Shown: in pieces, positions 60,893-64,000 of the stretch
How positions within the stretch are numbered: the stretch's first letter is position 1
Layout: each line of letters begins with the position of its first letter
Origin: Gammaproteobacteria bacterium
Lineage (GTDB): Bacteria; Pseudomonadota; Gammaproteobacteria; Methylococcales; Methylomonadaceae
Direction: 5' to 3'
Assembly: GCA_018830325.1 (NCBI GenBank)
Contig: JAHJSQ010000098.1
Location: 1-64,000 of the forward strand
DNA length: 64,000 nucleotides
Program-made: the position numbers and the translations under genes
Notes under the pieces: generated by a model
Database searches by the model: none
Seen by the model: only the letters and a program-made list of their open reading frames with translations
Told to the model about the DNA's origin: nothing

Positions 60893-62355
60893 CTCCTAAT
60901 TTTGATCCAGGTTCGAGGATAAAGGAACACTAAAAAAGCGATGAATTCAACCCGTCCCAGCAACATGTCGGCTATTAAAACCGCTTTTAGCCATGGTTCC
61001 AGTCCGCTTCCGGTAATGCCGGTCGACAAGCCTGTCGTCGAACACGCCGAGACCACTTCAAACAAAGCATTCATCGGATCGTAACCCGCCATTAGAAACG
61101 GCAACCACGAACATAACACCGTGCCGATGAATATCAAAATCAGCAGCAAGACTCTTTCGACCTCATCCGATTCCAGCTTATCGCCGCCCAATTGCCGATC
61201 CAATACGGCATGAGCCGGCAGCGCCGTGCGCTCTATAAAAAACTGAAGCAAGCGCAGTACGATCAAGAATCTGAGAATCTTGATACCGCCCGCGGTCGAA
61301 CCGATCGAGCCGCCGACCAGCATTGAAAAAATAAGGCTCAGTTTAGCGGTATCATCCAATGATGCAACATCGGCATTCGCGAATCCGGTCGTCGTTTGCG
61401 CCGAGAGCCCCATGATCACGGCTATTTTCAGTCTGGATAAAACATCGGCGCTGCTCGAATCCAAACACAAAAACAACAAGCCTATTATCGTAATCGATAT
61501 TACCGGCAATGCCAGAACTTCCGGATTGCATGACAATTCTTTGATACCGGTTCGAGAGAAACGATAATAAAAAGGCAACGAAACAGCTCCCGCCACACCG
61601 CACAACATCATTAAAAACTGGACCGGCCAGGCGTCTATCGCGGCGAGGCTGGAGTCGTAAATCGAGAAACCGCCGGTCGATACGCCGCTCAAAGCATGCG
61701 TGACGGCGTTCAATGGCGAGGCGCCGGCTATCAATAACACACCGATTGCAAACAGCGTCAGCGCACAATAAATGATCAGTAAATTGATCGAATGACTGTG
61801 TGCATTGCCTAAAAAATCGCGGCTATCGTTGATTTCGCCCATCGCCAAACGGCGGGAGGCAATGCCTCTATCCAAAAATAACAACGCAACCGAAAAGGCC
61901 ACGACACCCAGTCCGCCATACCATTGCATCCAGGAGCGCGCGAACAGAACACCGGTCGAATGTTCCTGTAATCCTGTCATCGTGCTCAAGCCGGTCGTCG
62001 TGACGCCCGATACCGCTTCGAAGAAGGCGTCGATGCCGCTCAAACCGGTGCCGACGAAAGGTATCGCCTCCAGTGCCGCGGCCAGGACGAAAGACAGCGC
62101 CGAAATGACCATCACTTCATTGCGCTTGATGTCTTCGGGCGGACGTAACCGGGCCAAAGGCAGACAGATCGCGGAAAGTACGGCCAAGGCCAGCAACTGA
62201 TGTATCGTGAATAGCCATTCGCCGTTTATCCCGGAGACCAAGATCGGGATCAGCCTCAATAGGATGATGACCAGTCCGATGCGTGACAGATAACGGGCCA
62301 AGACCCGGTAACGCACGGGTTGAGCCAAGGCGCGGGAAACATCGGAAAGACTCAT
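60889..62355 (-). CDS. trkH: Trk-type potassium uptake channel subunit
   Basis: The 488-residue membrane protein contains repeated pore-loop modules of the TrkH/KtrB family: AVSGVTTTGLSTMTGLQEHS, ALSGVSTGGFSIYDSSLA, AQTTTGFANADVASL and SACSTTGLSTGITGSGL. These provide the selectivity-filter glycines. With the 60230 subunit it forms a regulated K+ (Na+-coupled or H+-coupled) uptake system, useful at high salt or pH. Confidence 0.93.
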   Translation of the reverse strand: MSLSDVSRALAQPVRYRVLARYLSRIGLVIILLRLIPILVSGINGEWLFTIHQLLALAVLSAICLPLARLRPPEDIKRNEVMVISALSFVLAAALEAIPFVGTGLSGIDAFFEAVSGVTTTGLSTMTGLQEHSTGVLFARSWMQWYGGLGVVAFSVALLFLDRGIASRRLAMGEINDSRDFLGNAHSHSINLLIIYCALTLFAIGVLLIAGASPLNAVTHALSGVSTGGFSIYDSSLAAIDAWPVQFLMMLCGVAGAVSLPFYYRFSRTGIKELSCNPEVLALPVISITIIGLLFLCLDSSSADVLSRLKIAVIMGLSAQTTTGFANADVASLDDTAKLSLIFSMLVGGSIGSTAGGIKILRFLIVLRLLQFFIERTALPAHAVLDRQLGGDKLESDEVERVLLLILIFIGTVLCSWLPFLMAGYDPMNALFEVVSACSTTGLSTGITGSGLEPWLKAVLIADMLLGRVEFIAFLVFLYPRTWIKIRS

Positions 62356-62442
62356 GTCGAAAATGCTCCTCCGGAGAGAACGCGTATCATTTTGTAGTAT
62401 TGATTAATAGGCAAGTTTTTGACAGGGTATGTTGTTCGTATC

Positions 62443-63348
62443 TTACCGTTTGCCCGAATCGGCTTTTTTAGACATCGATTCATAACCGGAAATGACATCG
62501 AACAATTCCTCGTCGATACTTCGCTGGCGTGTCTGATTGAAGGTTCGGCCGAGTTCATCCAACAGTTCGTCGATATTCTTTTCGGCCCGCTGCATCGCCG
62601 CCAAACGACTGGCGTTTTCGCCGGCGAGCGACTCGGCGCAAGCTCTGTACATCGAAACAAAGAGATACTCCCGGATCAGGGCTCTCAGCGTCCCATCGTA
62701 ATCGCCGACAGTCTCCGGTAGATTATCAGTTGGCCAAGGCGCCTTGACAAACTCGAGCCGCCATGCGGAATCTAGCGGCAACAGGCGCAGACAGACCGGC
62801 TCATAGACGGCTCCGACCTCCGATTTAGGCCGGTTATGGAAAAGATAAAGCGAACTTTCATAGCTCAGTTGCCGGGTTTCGGTTTCGATCAACAGTTGGC
62901 CGATCAGCGGTGTAATGGCAGCCACCGAATTGGGCGTCGCAAACACTCCGCTTACCGCTAATCCCGAGTCGAGCAGATGCCCGTGAATGCGTTCGCCAAC
63001 GGTCCAGATGATTTGCTCGCCCGCCAATTCTTGTAATCGCTCGATCGCGAATTCGACTAAAACGTCATTGAATTGTCCGACCAAACCTTGATCGGTGCCT
63101 AAAACGATCGCGCCGATACGATCTGCAGCTTTGCGACGCGCGGTTCCGCCATAGGCGCCTACGCCCATCGGCTTTAGGCTCGCCGTCAAAGCCAGTTCGA
63201 CGGTGCGGGCGTAATCCTCCAAGGAACGAACGGCTTCTTCGTATTGAGCGATGCTGGAAGCGGCCAGCGCTTTCATGGTCCGCACGACACCTTTTAAATC
63301 GCCCGCGCCTTCGATTTTACGGCGCAACTCGTTCGATGTATCGGTCAT
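62443..63348 (-). CDS. atpG: ATP synthase gamma subunit (N-ATPase-type)
   Basis: The 301-residue protein has the two conserved coiled-coil ends of the gamma subunit: [37 protein letters not shown] at the N-terminus and [40 protein letters not shown] at the C-terminus, plus [11 protein letters not shown]. It overlaps atpA by 4 bases. No beta/epsilon genes follow downstream. This is the gene order at the end of the alternate N-ATPase operon, unlike the standard operon where atpD and atpC follow. Confidence 0.9.
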   Translation of the reverse strand: MTDTSNELRRKIEGAGDLKGVVRTMKALAASSIAQYEEAVRSLEDYARTVELALTASLKPMGVGAYGGTARRKAADRIGAIVLGTDQGLVGQFNDVLVEFAIERLQELAGEQIIWTVGERIHGHLLDSGLAVSGVFATPNSVAAITPLIGQLLIETETRQLSYESSLYLFHNRPKSEVGAVYEPVCLRLLPLDSAWRLEFVKAPWPTDNLPETVGDYDGTLRALIREYLFVSMYRACAESLAGENASRLAAMQRAEKNIDELLDELGRTFNQTRQRSIDEELFDVISGYESMSKKADSGKR

Positions 63349-64000
63349 TTTTGCATCGGCGCCAGTACCTTGCCGGCGAGTTCGACGATAGCGGCGCGGT
63401 TCGAATCGCTTAATGATTCGTCCGACAACAGTTTTTGTCGAAGCGCTTCGGGCAGCTCCCGTGATGCATCTCGGACCGCGAGCTCCGCCTCGGGCATTCG
63501 GTCCAGCGGTATGGTATCGAACAATCCTTCTGTCAATGCCAGTAAAACCGCTATTTGTTCGGCTACCGAAAACGTTTCGAATTCCGGCTGTTTAAGGCAG
63601 GCACGGATACGGCGACCGTGTTCGATCGTCTTGCGGGTATGTTCATCAAGACGGGTGCCGAAACGGGCAAAAGTTTCCAATTCCTCGAATTGCGCGTAAG
63701 CCAGCTTCAGGTCGCCCGCAACTGAACGGTAGGCGGGGCGCTGAGCCTTGCCGCCCACCCTCGATACCGACTTGCCCACATCGACGGACGGTAACACGCC
63801 TAATTCGAACAAGGCCGGCGACAAATAAATCTGCCCGTCGGTGATCGAGATCAGATTGGTCGGAATATAGGCGGACAGATTCTGAGCTTCGGTTTCAATG
63901 ATCGGCAGCGCGGTCAATGAGCCGCCGCCGAGATCGTCATGCAAATGTGTTGCGCGCTCCAATAATCGGGAATGAATATAAAAAATATCGCCGGGAAAAG
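63345..64000 (-). CDS. atpA: ATP synthase alpha subunit, C-terminal part (cut by window end)
   Basis: The frame is open to the window end, so the gene's 5' part lies beyond base 64000. The visible C-terminal half has [75 protein letters not shown] and the C-terminal helical domain. It is the alpha subunit, not beta, because of [10 protein letters not shown]...[10 protein letters not shown]. The downstream partner is atpG. Confidence 0.93.
   Translation of the reverse strand, partial: FPGDIFYIHSRLLERATHLHDDLGGGSLTALPIIETEAQNLSAYIPTNLISITDGQIYLSPALFELGVLPSVDVGKSVSRVGGKAQRPAYRSVAGDLKLAYAQFEELETFARFGTRLDEHTRKTIEHGRRIRACLKQPEFETFSVAEQIAVLLALTEGLFDTIPLDRMPEAELAVRDASRELPEALRQKLLSDESLSDSNRAAIVELAGKVLAPMQK

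Overview
The window looks like a chromosomal segment of a gammaproteobacterium, most probably a Methylococcales methanotroph of the Methylomicrobium/Methylotuvimicrobium type. This is inferred from the mix of genes: several PEP-CTERM surface proteins, an atpA-atpG pair ending an operon as in the Na+-type N-ATPase, a DUF6494 protein, and many short palindromic intergenic repeats. No methane monooxygenase gene is present to prove it.

Layout. 1-4.4 kb is a run of integron gene cassettes, all on the + strand and separated by attC sites of very different length. Two of them encode PEP-CTERM-type exported proteins. The integrase is outside the window. 4.5-5.5 kb is a class II fructose-bisphosphate aldolase. 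5.7-16.6 kb is a mobile element inserted at the 3' end of a tRNA-Leu(UAA) gene. All its genes are on the minus strand: a P4-type integrase, an AlpA-like regulator, two paralogous winged-helix proteins, an iteron-like array, a partial lambda-like head module (S49 protease with a nested scaffold, decoration protein), a Mor-like activator and an ArdB/KlcA antirestriction protein. It has no terminase, portal, major capsid or tail genes, so it reads as a phage satellite. A diverged copy of its integrase leader, terminator and tRNA end lies at the far side, which suggests tandem islands.

17-25 kb carries a DUF3047 protein, a SWIM/SNF2 helicase, an unusual Wzz-type polysaccharide co-polymerase whose C-terminus resembles a degenerate tyrosine recombinase, a glycosyltransferase, a sterol-desaturase-family protein and a DUF6494 protein. 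25.7-34.4 kb is a complete haem acquisition cluster behind a Fur-box promoter: TonB receptor, HmuS-like protein, HutZ-like protein and the HmuTUV ABC importer, plus three small unknowns and a surface protein with a VPxPG sorting tail. 34.4-40 kb has a repeat-rich gap, dcd, the Mrp/ApbC scaffold ATPase and a three-gene exported/lipoprotein cluster.

40-51 kb holds a sigma-54 activator (PAS-AAA+-Fis), an HDOD protein and three PEP-CTERM genes. Two of the transcription units have a matching pair of palindromic upstream sites followed by a -24/-12 promoter, so they form a small local regulon. A Lon-like protease and a PAS chemoreceptor are interspersed, with three copies of a short repeat. 51-64 kb contains an ene-reductase, mpl, a 1361-residue membrane protein with an internal duplication, a deaminase, a Dabb-domain protein, trkA-trkH and the atpG/atpA end of an ATP synthase operon that runs off the window.
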